Origin: Limimaricola variabilis
Lineage (GTDB): Bacteria; Pseudomonadota; Alphaproteobacteria; Rhodobacterales; Rhodobacteraceae
DNA length: 64,000 nt
NCBI RefSeq assembly: GCF_014195545.1
Contig: NZ_JACIBX010000004.1
Location: 1 to 64,000, forward strand
Direction: 5' to 3'
Numbering within the stretch: the first letter of the stretch is position 1; each line of letters opens with the position of its first letter. Under the pieces are notes generated by a model. It was given only the letters and a program-made list of their open reading frames with translations, made no database searches and was not told where the DNA came from. Shown one piece after another: positions 46,949 to 55,404 of the stretch. The position numbers were made by a program, and so were the translations under genes.

Positions 46949-49342
46949 TCATTCCGCCGCGATGTGGTCGGCGGCGGCGGCATCGGCGAGCAGCGCGGTG
47001 GCGCGGGTGCCATCCATCGGGCGGCCCAGGAAGAAGCCCTGCGCCACGTCGCAGCCCAGCTCCATCAGCCGGGTGATCTGTTCGGAGCTTTCGACCCCTT
47101 CGCCGACCGCGCCGACCGACAGCTCGCGCGCCATGTTGGTCACCGCCTGCGCCACCGCCCAGGCCTTGTGATCCTCCTGCGCCACATTGACGAAGCTGCG
47201 GTCGATCTTGATCTGGTCGAGCTCGAAATCGCGCAGATGGGTGAAGGAGGAGTAGCCGGTGCCGAAATCGTCCATCGCGATCTTCACCCCCATCGCCCGC
47301 AGCGCGATCAGGTTGCGCGCGAGATGCGCGCCGTCGCGCACCAGCGCTGTCTCGGTCAGCTCGAGCGTCAGGCGCTGCGGCGCGAGATCATGCGCGGCCA
47401 GCGCCCGGCGCACCACCTCGACGATCGAGGGCAGCCGCATCTGCATCGGCGAGACGTTGACCGCGACATGCACCTCTTCGGGCCATTCGGCGAGCTGGCG
47501 GCAGGCCTCCTCGATCACCCATTCGCCGATCTGAACGATCATGCCGTTCTCCTCGCTCAGCGGGATGAACTCGGCCGGGGAGACCAGCCCGCGCAGCGGG
47601 TGGTCCCAGCGGATCAGCGCCTCGAAGCCGAGGATCGCGCGGTCGGAGAGCCGGCAGATCGGCTGGTAGTCGAGCCGGAACTCGCCGCATTTCAGCGCCT
47701 GTGTGAGGTCGCTCTCCATCTGCCGCCGGGCCAGCGCCTTCTCCATCATCCCGTCCTCGTAGAACTGGATCCGGTTGCGGCCGAGGCTCTTGGCCCGGTA
47801 GAGGCCGAGATCGGCGCGCTGCAGCGCCTCGGAGGTGTTGGTGGCGCCGTCGATCAGGCTGGCACCGATGCTGCAGCCGATGCTGATCTTGTGGCCGTCG
47901 ACGTCGAAGGGCCGGCTCAGGCTCTCGATGATGGCGCGGCCGATCTCGGTCGCCTCGACCTCGCCGGCGCCATCGAGCACCACCACCATCTCGTCGCCGC
48001 CGAGGCGGAACACCGTGGCGCCCTTGCCGGCTGCGTCGAGCAGCCGCCGCGCCACCTGCACCAGGAGCCCGTCGCCGACCGGATGGCCCAGCGTGTCGTT
48101 GACCACCTTGAAGTGATCCAGATCGAGCATCAGCAGCGCGCGCGGCGTGGTGTCCTCCATGATCGCGGCCATGTGGTCGCGGAAGCTGCGGCGGTTGGGC
48201 AGGCCGGTCAGCGCGTCGTGGAAGGCCATATGCGCGATCTTAGCCTGGGCGGCGCGGTGCTCGGTGAAATCGTCGAAGGTCAGCACCACCTCGCCGGTGG
48301 GCACGCCGCGGCTGGAGATGCACAGCACCCGGCCATTGGCGAACTCCTCCTCGCTGCGCAGCATCTCGGTGCCGCGCATCCGCTCCAGATGGGTGTCGAC
48401 GATCGCCGAAAAGCGGGCCTGCTCCCAGGCGCGGCCCGCCTCGATGACCTCGACCAGCCGCTCGATCCGATCGCCTGCGACGACCGAGCCTTCGGCAATG
48501 CCGAACAGCTCGTAGCAACGGTGGTTGATCGCGGTGATCGACCGCTTTTCGTCGACCATCACCAAGGCGTTCGACATGTTCTGCAGCGCCGCGACGAAGG
48601 ACGCCTCCTTGCGGGCGACCTCCTGACGGGCACTGCTGAGCCGACGGCGATGCACCATCGCGGTGATCGCGGCGTAGCACAGCGCCAGCGTGGTCAACGC
48701 GGTGAAGCTCGACAGCAGCTGCCGGTCGATCCCCTCGCCCGCCGCGCCGCCGATGATCTGCAGCCCCATGCCCGATATCGCGGTGAAATGCAGCGTGCAG
48801 ACCCCGAGCACGAGGCCGGTGCCGCGCGCCCAGCGGGCGGCGAGGCCCATGCCGCTGACCGCCATCGCGGGCGCGAAGAAGGCCATGCCGAACAGCATCG
48901 CCAGCACCGTGCTGCCGATCTCATGGTGCATCGGGTTGTGCATCGCCGCCATGCCGGTGAAGTGCATCGCCCCCACCCCGGCACCGGCCACCGCGCCCAG
49001 GCCTGCGCGGGCCCAACGCGCGCGCTGCAGCGAGGCCAGCGCCAGCGGGACGCCGACCCCGATCACCCCGACCAGCGCCGACAGCGCCGTGATGGTCGGA
49101 TCATAGCCCACCGCCGCGGCGGGGCGGTAACCGATCATCGCGATGAAATGGGTGGTCCAGACCCCGCCCCCGGCGACCAGCGCGATCCAGAGCAGCGGCA
49201 CGAGGCGTCGACGCCCCTGATTCAAGCTCACTTGGCGCATCAACAGCACCAGGGTCAGGGCCATCCCCCCGCAGACCACCGCCGCCATCGCGACAAAGAG
49301 CGGGTGGGTCTGCACAAGACCCTGAAGAATCGTCGAAAACAT
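46949..49342 (-). CDS. MHYT-PAS-GGDEF-EAL cyclic-di-GMP signalling protein
   Basis: This 797-residue membrane protein controls c-di-GMP. Seven N-terminal helices form an MHYT sensor (about 15-230) with the three metal-type motifs THFIAM (64-69), MHFTGM (126-131) and LHFTAI (184-189), thought to bind copper and sense gases such as O2, CO or NO. A PAS domain (about 245-365) follows, then GGDEF (about 372-535) and EAL (about 545-785). The synthase motif reads GGDEM (448-452), with Met replacing Phe, so cyclase activity may be reduced. The EAL side keeps FEALIRWD (573-580) and DDFGTGYSS, as an active phosphodiesterase would. It follows the PilZ gene on the same strand. Confidence 0.94.
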   Translation of the reverse strand: MFSTILQGLVQTHPLFVAMAAVVCGGMALTLVLLMRQVSLNQGRRRLVPLLWIALVAGGGVWTTHFIAMIGYRPAAAVGYDPTITALSALVGVIGVGVPLALASLQRARWARAGLGAVAGAGVGAMHFTGMAAMHNPMHHEIGSTVLAMLFGMAFFAPAMAVSGMGLAARWARGTGLVLGVCTLHFTAISGMGLQIIGGAAGEGIDRQLLSSFTALTTLALCYAAITAMVHRRRLSSARQEVARKEASFVAALQNMSNALVMVDEKRSITAINHRCYELFGIAEGSVVAGDRIERLVEVIEAGRAWEQARFSAIVDTHLERMRGTEMLRSEEEFANGRVLCISSRGVPTGEVVLTFDDFTEHRAAQAKIAHMAFHDALTGLPNRRSFRDHMAAIMEDTTPRALLMLDLDHFKVVNDTLGHPVGDGLLVQVARRLLDAAGKGATVFRLGGDEMVVVLDGAGEVEATEIGRAIIESLSRPFDVDGHKISIGCSIGASLIDGATNTSEALQRADLGLYRAKSLGRNRIQFYEDGMMEKALARRQMESDLTQALKCGEFRLDYQPICRLSDRAILGFEALIRWDHPLRGLVSPAEFIPLSEENGMIVQIGEWVIEEACRQLAEWPEEVHVAVNVSPMQMRLPSIVEVVRRALAAHDLAPQRLTLELTETALVRDGAHLARNLIALRAMGVKIAMDDFGTGYSSFTHLRDFELDQIKIDRSFVNVAQEDHKAWAVAQAVTNMARELSVGAVGEGVESSEQITRLMELGCDVAQGFFLGRPMDGTRATALLADAAAADHIAAE

Positions 49343-49479
49343 GCCGTAGGCCCCCAGATCAATTGGGCCGACGCTGCCCGCCGACTAAGACCGAAACATG
49401 GCCAAAGCGGCATGATCATGGGTATTTTTCCGGGAGATGCCGCGGCGTCACTACCGCCGCGTCCCGGATCGCGCCACAA

Positions 49480-49806
49480 TCAGCGCAGTTCGCGGAAGCC
49501 GTGATGCCCGCCGGCGCCGCCACGCATCTGGCTGGCCATCACGCCGCGCAGCGCGGCGAGATCCTCTGCACCCAGTGGTTGCAGGAACTCGACCCCGACA
49601 TAATGCTCGTTCGACCAGACGACCCGCGCCTTGATACGGCGATAAAGATGGCACAGCGTCACATGGGTGTCGTTCGTCAGTGCCGCGATTCCACGCAGCC
49701 GCGCGCCGGTGGGGCTGATGTCGACAAGCCGGGCCCGGTGCTGCGTTCCCTCATGCTCGACCCCGAGCTCGCTGTTGGCCGGATAGCGAGGCGCGCGGTA
49801 ACGCAT
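49480..49806 (-). CDS. PilZ-domain c-di-GMP receptor
   Basis: This 108-residue protein is essentially one PilZ domain. The c-di-GMP-binding RxxxR switch is RYRAPR (2-7) and the second motif is DISPTGARL, followed by the KARVVWSNEHYVGVEF strand typical of the fold. I chose the ATG at 49806; a TTG upstream would add seven residues. It lies 137 bases upstream of the MHYT-GGDEF-EAL gene on the same strand, so receptor and signalling enzyme may be co-expressed. It probably relays c-di-GMP to matrix synthesis or motility; the output is unknown. Confidence 0.85.
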   Translation of the reverse strand: MRYRAPRYPANSELGVEHEGTQHRARLVDISPTGARLRGIAALTNDTHVTLCHLYRRIKARVVWSNEHYVGVEFLQPLGAEDLAALRGVMASQMRGGAGGHHGFRELR

Positions 49807-50055
49807 GATCAAGTCCAATCTATTCAAAGGCTTCGGTCAATCCTACCGCATCAAGCCGGGAGGGGCCAGCTATCCAAGGGTCGATAATGGAGATGCCTGC
49901 CGATTGGGACTTTTCCGCAAGGGCTGATCAGGCGTCACGCGGCGCTGCGCATTTTAAGGGCTCCGCGTGGATCAGCGACGATTTTCGCTTGTGCTGAAGG
50001 CCGCAGGGATCGACATTAACTCCCGTATTACGAGTGTCAAAGTCAGGTTCAGACA

Positions 50056-50985
50056 GTGCTTACAGACCAGCCACGAATCGCCGTCGTCATCTGTTCCCTC
50101 GGGCGCCCCGAGATCGTCCGCAGCCTGCTGCCGCATCTGCTGGCGCAGACCTCGCCGCCCCGGGAGATCGTCTTTGCCGTGACCGGCCCGGCGGACCTAC
50201 CCGCCGATATCGACTGGGCCGGCTTTCCGGTGCCGGTGCGCGTCATCACCTCGCCCAAGGGGCTCTGCGTTCAGCGCAATCGCGGCCTCGACGCGGCCGT
50301 GGACGAGAACGACATCATCGTGTTCTTCGATGACGACTTCGTGCCGAGCCGCTTCGCGCTCGAACGCATCGCCCGGGCCTTTGCCCTGTTTCCAAAGGTC
50401 TCCGGCCTCACCGGGCGGGTGCTGGCCGACGGCGTCTGCAGCGGTGGCATCGAGGCGGAGGCGGCGGCGCGGATGGTCGCGGACTGGGATGCGGACCAGA
50501 CCGATCCGGGCGCCGATCCGAAGATCCTCGCCTCGGGGCTGGTCGGGCTCTATGGCTGCAACATGGCCTTCCGGACCAGCGCGATCGGGGGGCTGCGCTT
50601 CGACGAAAGGCTGCCGCTCTACAGCTGGCTCGAAGATGTCGATTTCGCCAGCCGCGTCCCCGGCGAGAAGGTCCGCAGCGACGCGCTGGTCGGCGTGCAT
50701 TGCGGCGTCAAGGCCGGGCGCGAGCGCAACGGGAGGTTGCTCGGCTACAGCCAGATCGCCAACCCCTACTACCTGTTCCGCAAGGGGTCGGTGCCCCTGG
50801 CCTTCGCGCTCAGGCTCGGGCTGCGCAACACCGCCGCCAACCATCTGCGCGCCGCCCGACCCGAGGACTGGATCGACCGGCGCGGACGGATGCGCGGCAA
50901 CTGGGCCGCGATCACCGATATCCTGCGCGGCCGCTCCGCGCCCGAGCGTGTGCTGAACCAAGTCGCGCCCCCGCAGGCGGGCTGA
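50056..50985 (+). CDS. Family 2 glycosyltransferase
   Basis: This 309-residue protein is a GT-A fold transferase that adds a sugar from a nucleotide donor, presumably in polysaccharide assembly at the cytoplasmic face. It starts IAVVICSLGRPEIVRSLLPH; the donor-metal motif is FFDDDFVP (about 95-102), and the acceptor/catalytic region has GLYGCNMAFRTSAIGG and SWLEDVDFASRV with the ED-type base. It begins with GTG at 50056, with AGG eight bases upstream. It is the only plus-strand gene of this island and ends six bases before the convergent RTX glycosidase stop. Donor and acceptor are unknown. Confidence 0.87.
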   Translation: MLTDQPRIAVVICSLGRPEIVRSLLPHLLAQTSPPREIVFAVTGPADLPADIDWAGFPVPVRVITSPKGLCVQRNRGLDAAVDENDIIVFFDDDFVPSRFALERIARAFALFPKVSGLTGRVLADGVCSGGIEAEAAARMVADWDADQTDPGADPKILASGLVGLYGCNMAFRTSAIGGLRFDERLPLYSWLEDVDFASRVPGEKVRSDALVGVHCGVKAGRERNGRLLGYSQIANPYYLFRKGSVPLAFALRLGLRNTAANHLRAARPEDWIDRRGRMRGNWAAITDILRGRSAPERVLNQVAPPQAG

Positions 50986-50991
50986 CCCCGC

Positions 50992-53283
50992 TCAGAATAA
51001 GATGTCGCCGTCCAGCGCGTCGTATTCCGCCCGGGAAAAGGCCTGAAGAACGATCTGTCCGCCGCCCTCGATGTCGATCAGGGTGCTGCGCCCGCTCGAG
51101 CCGAGGAAGCCGACCTCGTAGCTCGCGCCGCGCAGGTCGATCCGATCCTCGGCCGAAAAGTCGTGGATCACGTCACGCCCGTTCTCGATCACGTCGAGGA
51201 CGAAGATATCGGCGTGGCGCGGACCGCTGCGGCCCATGTCGCCGCGCAGCCAGTCGTCGCCGAGGCCCAGGAGCAGCACATCCGCGCCGATATCGCCATA
51301 GAGGCGGTCATCGCCATCTCCGCCATCGAGCCGATCGTCGCCGCCGCGCCCCTTGAGCACGTCGTGCCCGGCCCCGCCGAAGACGAAATCGTCCCCCCGT
51401 CCGGCCGAGATCACGTCATCACCGGCCAAGGCGCGGATGATGTCGGCGGCCTGACTGCCGGAGAGCCGGTCGTCGGCGTCCGTGCCACGCAGCTCGGCAC
51501 CGACGGGGCTCTCGCCAAAGCCTGTAACCGGTGTCGGCGACGGCGACGCGGATGACGCGGCCATCTCGTTGCCGTCGATGATGTCGCTGTTGCGGTGCAG
51601 CGCCCGCAGCTCGGCCTCGCTGCGATCCGCGTCGGCCTCGAAGAGCCGGATGTGGCGGCGGGCCACGTCGCCATCGGCATTGCCATTATCCTCGACCACG
51701 AAGTCGAGCCGGTCGCCCTTGCGCAGCATCAGCCCCCGCAGGGTAACGTCGCCCGCGCCCTCGATCACCACGCGCTGCAGCTCGACCCCGTTGAGCCGGA
51801 CCGAAACCGCGATGCCGTCGGCGCTCTTGGCGCCCACCGCATAGCTCGCCGCAATGTCGACCGGGCCGTCGGCCTCGGCGACGTACCGGTCGACGGGGTT
51901 GCGGTCGTCGCGGCTGGCGCGGCTGAAATCGGCGCCGCGCAGCTCGGCCGCGTCGATCCGCAGCGGCCGGGTCCAGCGCGAACCGAGATAGGGGTTCCAG
52001 CTTTCGTCGGCGCGCTCCTGCCCGCCCATGATCTCGACCTGCTCGATGCTGCTGCCGCGGGCCGTGACCTTCTCGATATGCTGCGACCAGCCACCATCGC
52101 CGGATTGCTGCAAATCGAATTCGAGATGGCTGTCGGCGATCACGCCGCCGCCTTGGACCGCGAGGCCGCGCGCCTCGACGAAGATCGGCTCCACCCCGAT
52201 CCGGTCGGGGGGCGCGATCTCCCGGCCAAAGAGGTCATGCACCACGATATCCTCGCCCGAGAGGTGGAGCGTCTGCGGCGCGCCCCAGATCACGAACTTG
52301 CCGGGGTCGAGTTCGTAGACGCGCAGCGTGCCATCTGCCTCGACGCGCCGGGCCGACCCGGTTTCGAGCATCGTCTGCAGATGCGCAAAGGTCGCGGCAG
52401 TGTCGTTGGGGGCCTGCACCCGGTCGAACAGCCCCATCTCGGGATGAGCCGAGCGATCCTCGTCATAGAGCGAATACCAGGCCGCCGAGTCGATGCCGTG
52501 GCTGGCCAGCGCGGCGGTCATCTTCACCAGATGCGCCGCCTTGGCCGCCGCGCCGCCGGCGAGGGCCGACTGGCCGAACTCGGTCACCAGCAGCGCCGGG
52601 CGCTGGTCCGCCGGCAGCCGGTCGAGCACGGCGTCGAGCGCGTCGAGCGCCTCGCTCGCGGCCTCGGCGCTCAGCCCGTAGGGGTGAAAGCTCAGCGCGT
52701 CCATATGCGCAAAGGCACCGGCATCGGCGAGGTGCTGCACGAAGCCGGTCGGCACGGAATGCAGCCCGGCGCCGATGATCTGAACCTCGGGATGGCTCTC
52801 CCCGACCTTGTCGGACACCGCCTGCAGGAGCCGCGTCAGCAGCGCCGCCTTGTCGGCGAGGCTGCCGGACGCGGCCTCGCCCGAGACGAACTGCGTCGAC
52901 AGGCTGTTGAACTCGTTGCCGATCTCGATCCGGCCCAGCCCCGGGAACCGGTCCAGCACCGCGACCACGAAATCCGCAAAACCGTCGATCGCCGCCGCGT
53001 CGGAGGCCCATTTGCCGCCTTGGTAGTTCAGGTTGCCCTGCGGCAGCAGCGTCAGGATCGGGTCGCCGCCGGAGGCCAGCACCTCGTCGAGGTAGCGGCT
53101 GCGCGGATCGCTGAAATCATAGCTGCCGGGCGTCGCCTCGACCCGGTGCCAGTTGAGCCCGTCGCGGATGAAATCGGCCCCGATCATGGCGAGATCCGAG
53201 CCCGGCGTGTCGTCGTACCGGCCGCCCTGCCCGTACCGTGTGGCCACACCGAGGGTGAATTGAGATCCGCTCTGAAAGGTCAT
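50992..53283 (-). CDS. Secreted RTX glycoside hydrolase (clan A, PslG/GH39-like)
   Basis: This 763-residue protein has an N-terminal TIM barrel (about 8-300) with two clan-A carboxylates: Glu124 in RIEIGNEFNS as acid/base and Glu235 in LLVTEFGQ as nucleophile. The LSFHPYG strand lies between them. A beta-rich middle part (about 310-560) looks like a carbohydrate-binding module. RTX repeats at about 598-690 (GRGGDDRLDGGDGDDRLYG) and a short C-terminal tail point to type I secretion; there is no Sec signal. The start at 53283 (MTFQSGSQFT) is typical of such RTX enzymes. PslG-like enzymes trim or degrade exopolysaccharide, which suits the adjoining genes. The true substrate is unknown. Confidence 0.85.
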   Translation of the reverse strand: MTFQSGSQFTLGVATRYGQGGRYDDTPGSDLAMIGADFIRDGLNWHRVEATPGSYDFSDPRSRYLDEVLASGGDPILTLLPQGNLNYQGGKWASDAAAIDGFADFVVAVLDRFPGLGRIEIGNEFNSLSTQFVSGEAASGSLADKAALLTRLLQAVSDKVGESHPEVQIIGAGLHSVPTGFVQHLADAGAFAHMDALSFHPYGLSAEAASEALDALDAVLDRLPADQRPALLVTEFGQSALAGGAAAKAAHLVKMTAALASHGIDSAAWYSLYDEDRSAHPEMGLFDRVQAPNDTAATFAHLQTMLETGSARRVEADGTLRVYELDPGKFVIWGAPQTLHLSGEDIVVHDLFGREIAPPDRIGVEPIFVEARGLAVQGGGVIADSHLEFDLQQSGDGGWSQHIEKVTARGSSIEQVEIMGGQERADESWNPYLGSRWTRPLRIDAAELRGADFSRASRDDRNPVDRYVAEADGPVDIAASYAVGAKSADGIAVSVRLNGVELQRVVIEGAGDVTLRGLMLRKGDRLDFVVEDNGNADGDVARRHIRLFEADADRSEAELRALHRNSDIIDGNEMAASSASPSPTPVTGFGESPVGAELRGTDADDRLSGSQAADIIRALAGDDVISAGRGDDFVFGGAGHDVLKGRGGDDRLDGGDGDDRLYGDIGADVLLLGLGDDWLRGDMGRSGPRHADIFVLDVIENGRDVIHDFSAEDRIDLRGASYEVGFLGSSGRSTLIDIEGGGQIVLQAFSRAEYDALDGDILF

Positions 53284-53391
53284 GCCTGCTCCGCCAAGTC
53301 GTGAACAGTGGCGGTTGTCCGGGCGGATTGTGGCAAGAATGAGATGGATCATGGCCCCTCGGCGGGTGCCCGCCGGGGGTTTGAATCGCCT

Positions 53392-54981
53392 TCAGAGCAG
53401 TTCGGACCGCCGCAGCAGCAAAGCCGCGAGCGCGATCAATGCGTTCGCCGCCATATGGGCGAGGATCGCATCCCCCAGCGCGCCGCGCCGCCGGGCCAGC
53501 GCCGCGAAGACCAGCCCGGCAAGCGCAGCGGCGATCCAGCGGTCGTGCAGCGCCGCGAAACACGCGGTGCTGACCGCGAGGCCGAACCAGAGCCGCGCCG
53601 GGGCTGCGCCCGGCGGCGCGATCCGGCCCAGAAGGTAGCCGCGAAAGAACAGCTCCTCGACCACTGGCACGAGCACCGCCATTCCGACCAACCGGAAGAC
53701 GAGCCACGCCCCGCCGACCAGCGCCGGAGTCGCGCCTTCGGGCGGCGGCGCGGCGGTGACGATCCAGGCCGCCCCGACCGCAAGCCCGGCGGCGAGCGCG
53801 ACCGGGTCCAGCCCGATCCGGTGCCCGCGCAGCCCGGGCCAGACGAAGGCCAGCGCCACGGCCATCGCCAGCGCCCGGAGCGGGTAGGCCACCGCCGGCT
53901 CGGCGAAGAAGGCGGAGACCAGCAACCCGCTGGCCATGAAGGCGGCGAAGGGCAGCAGCTGCGCCACCTCCGGGTCCTGCCGGAACGGCAGCGGCGCGCC
54001 CCGGCGCGGCGCGGCCAGCGGCACCGCCCGACGGCGCAGCCCCGGCAGCGCATGCGCGGCCAGCATCATCGCGCAGGCCAGCAGCACGAAGCTCAGCCAG
54101 CCGGCATTCGAATGGAACGCCCCCACGGCGAGATCGGGCGACGCTTCGGCGCCGAGCACCATCAGCACCGCGATCCGCAGGATGTTGAAGCCGAAGCTGA
54201 CCACGAGGCCGAGCGGGAACAGCCAGAAGACGCGCGGAAAGCGCAGCTCGCGGCGAAAGATCACCATGTAGATCGCGAGAAAGACCGAGATCAGCGCGAA
54301 ACCCTCGATGCCCGAGCAGCGCTTGCCGACCTCGACCACGAAGCCGTCGATGCCGATGATGCGCTCATGCGGGAACAGCAGCACGTCGTAGCCGAGCCCG
54401 CCGAGCAGCGCCGTCACCGCGTCGAAGGTCAGGCCCGACAGCAGTTCGAGCCGCCAAAGCGGCTGCAGAAGGTCCGACAGTTCCGGCAGCAGAGCGCCCA
54501 AGGCCAACGCGGGCAGGATCGCCGCCCATCGGCCGTGCAGCGCCCGGCGCCAAACACCCGCCGGGGCGATGAGGCCCAGCAGCCCAGCCGCCGCAAGTCC
54601 GGCCCCGCCAACCCATGACAGCAGCGCCGCGCCGAAGGCGACCGGGCCGGCGCCCTCGGACAGGAATCCCCATGGCAGCAGCGCCACCAGCACACCGGCC
54701 GCATGCAGCGCCAGCGGTCGCCGCCAGCCCTGCCCGGATCGCGCCGGGAGCCGCAGCGCCAGCGCGAGCAGGCCGATCACCAGCGCCATGCCGCTGGCGC
54801 GCGGCACGATCCGCGACAGCCCCTCGCACAGCGCCGCGGGCGCGCTGTCCCGACAGGTGAAGGCGAAGCCGTGCTTGTAGAGCAGGCTGGCGAGGATGAA
54901 ATCCGCCAGCACGAGGCCGCACAGCAGCGGCACGCGGCCGATCGGCCCGTGGCGCGGCAACCTAGTCGCCCGGATGAGCAT
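53392..54981 (-). CDS. xrtE: Exosortase E / CPBP protease fusion (VPEID-CTERM system)
   Basis: This 529-residue polytopic membrane protein has two enzymes. The exosortase half (about 160-310) carries the Cys222-Arg269-His290 triad in GKRCSGIEG, FNILRIAVL and FHSNAGW, and cuts C-terminal sorting signals like a sortase. The C-terminal half (about 335-525) is a CPBP/Abi-type intramembrane protease with EELFFRGYL (442-450), His479 (ALHD) and His509 (LAHMAANA). This fusion is the exosortase E/protease type known for alphaproteobacteria, whose partner ends in VPEID-CTERM. That partner lies next to it (55056). The short 74-base gap suggests one transcription unit. Confidence 0.93.
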   Translation of the reverse strand: MLIRATRLPRHGPIGRVPLLCGLVLADFILASLLYKHGFAFTCRDSAPAALCEGLSRIVPRASGMALVIGLLALALRLPARSGQGWRRPLALHAAGVLVALLPWGFLSEGAGPVAFGAALLSWVGGAGLAAAGLLGLIAPAGVWRRALHGRWAAILPALALGALLPELSDLLQPLWRLELLSGLTFDAVTALLGGLGYDVLLFPHERIIGIDGFVVEVGKRCSGIEGFALISVFLAIYMVIFRRELRFPRVFWLFPLGLVVSFGFNILRIAVLMVLGAEASPDLAVGAFHSNAGWLSFVLLACAMMLAAHALPGLRRRAVPLAAPRRGAPLPFRQDPEVAQLLPFAAFMASGLLVSAFFAEPAVAYPLRALAMAVALAFVWPGLRGHRIGLDPVALAAGLAVGAAWIVTAAPPPEGATPALVGGAWLVFRLVGMAVLVPVVEELFFRGYLLGRIAPPGAAPARLWFGLAVSTACFAALHDRWIAAALAGLVFAALARRRGALGDAILAHMAANALIALAALLLRRSELL

Positions 54982-55055
54982 GGGTCTCTCCTGTCGTCAT
55001 CGGGGAAGGAGGGGCCGCGCCCGACCCGCTCGGGGCGGGGCGCGGCCGGTTGCGC

Positions 55056-55271
55056 TCAGGCGGCGCGGCGGTGCCGTTCCCAGACGATCAGCACGATCGC
55101 CGCCAGCGCCGCGAGGGCAGCGCCGCCCTGCAGCGCGTCGATCTCGGGCACCCGGGTGATATCGCAACTCGGCAGGGTCGGGTTGGTGGCGCAGACCGAG
55201 GCGAGAGCCTGGCCCGGCAGGGCCGCCGCGGCCCCCAGCGTCGACAGGGTGGTGAGGAGGTGTTTGCGCAT
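55056..55271 (-). CDS. VPEID-CTERM sorted protein
   Basis: This 71-residue protein is the likely substrate of XrtE. It has a signal peptide (about 1-25, ending LPGQALA), a mature part of about 15 residues with two cysteines (27 and 36), the VPEID motif at 41-45, a membrane helix (about 49-64) and a basic tail WERHRRAA. After cleavage by exosortase only a very short peptide (CATNPTLPSCDITR region) would remain outside, possibly disulfide-bonded. Its own function is unknown; the family is recognised only by the sorting signal. It precedes xrtE on the same strand. Confidence 0.9.
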   Translation of the reverse strand: MRKHLLTTLSTLGAAAALPGQALASVCATNPTLPSCDITRVPEIDALQGGAALAALAAIVLIVWERHRRAA

Positions 55272-55404
55272 GTGATCGCTCCTTGCATGCAGCGGTCGGG
55301 GGCCGCCTTGGTCCGGCGGATGCGGGGCGCATCCGCGCGCGCGGGCGGGGTCCCCGATGCCCCCCGCCCGTGGCCTGCGGCGCGGGCGCCGCCGGCCGCT
55401 GCCG

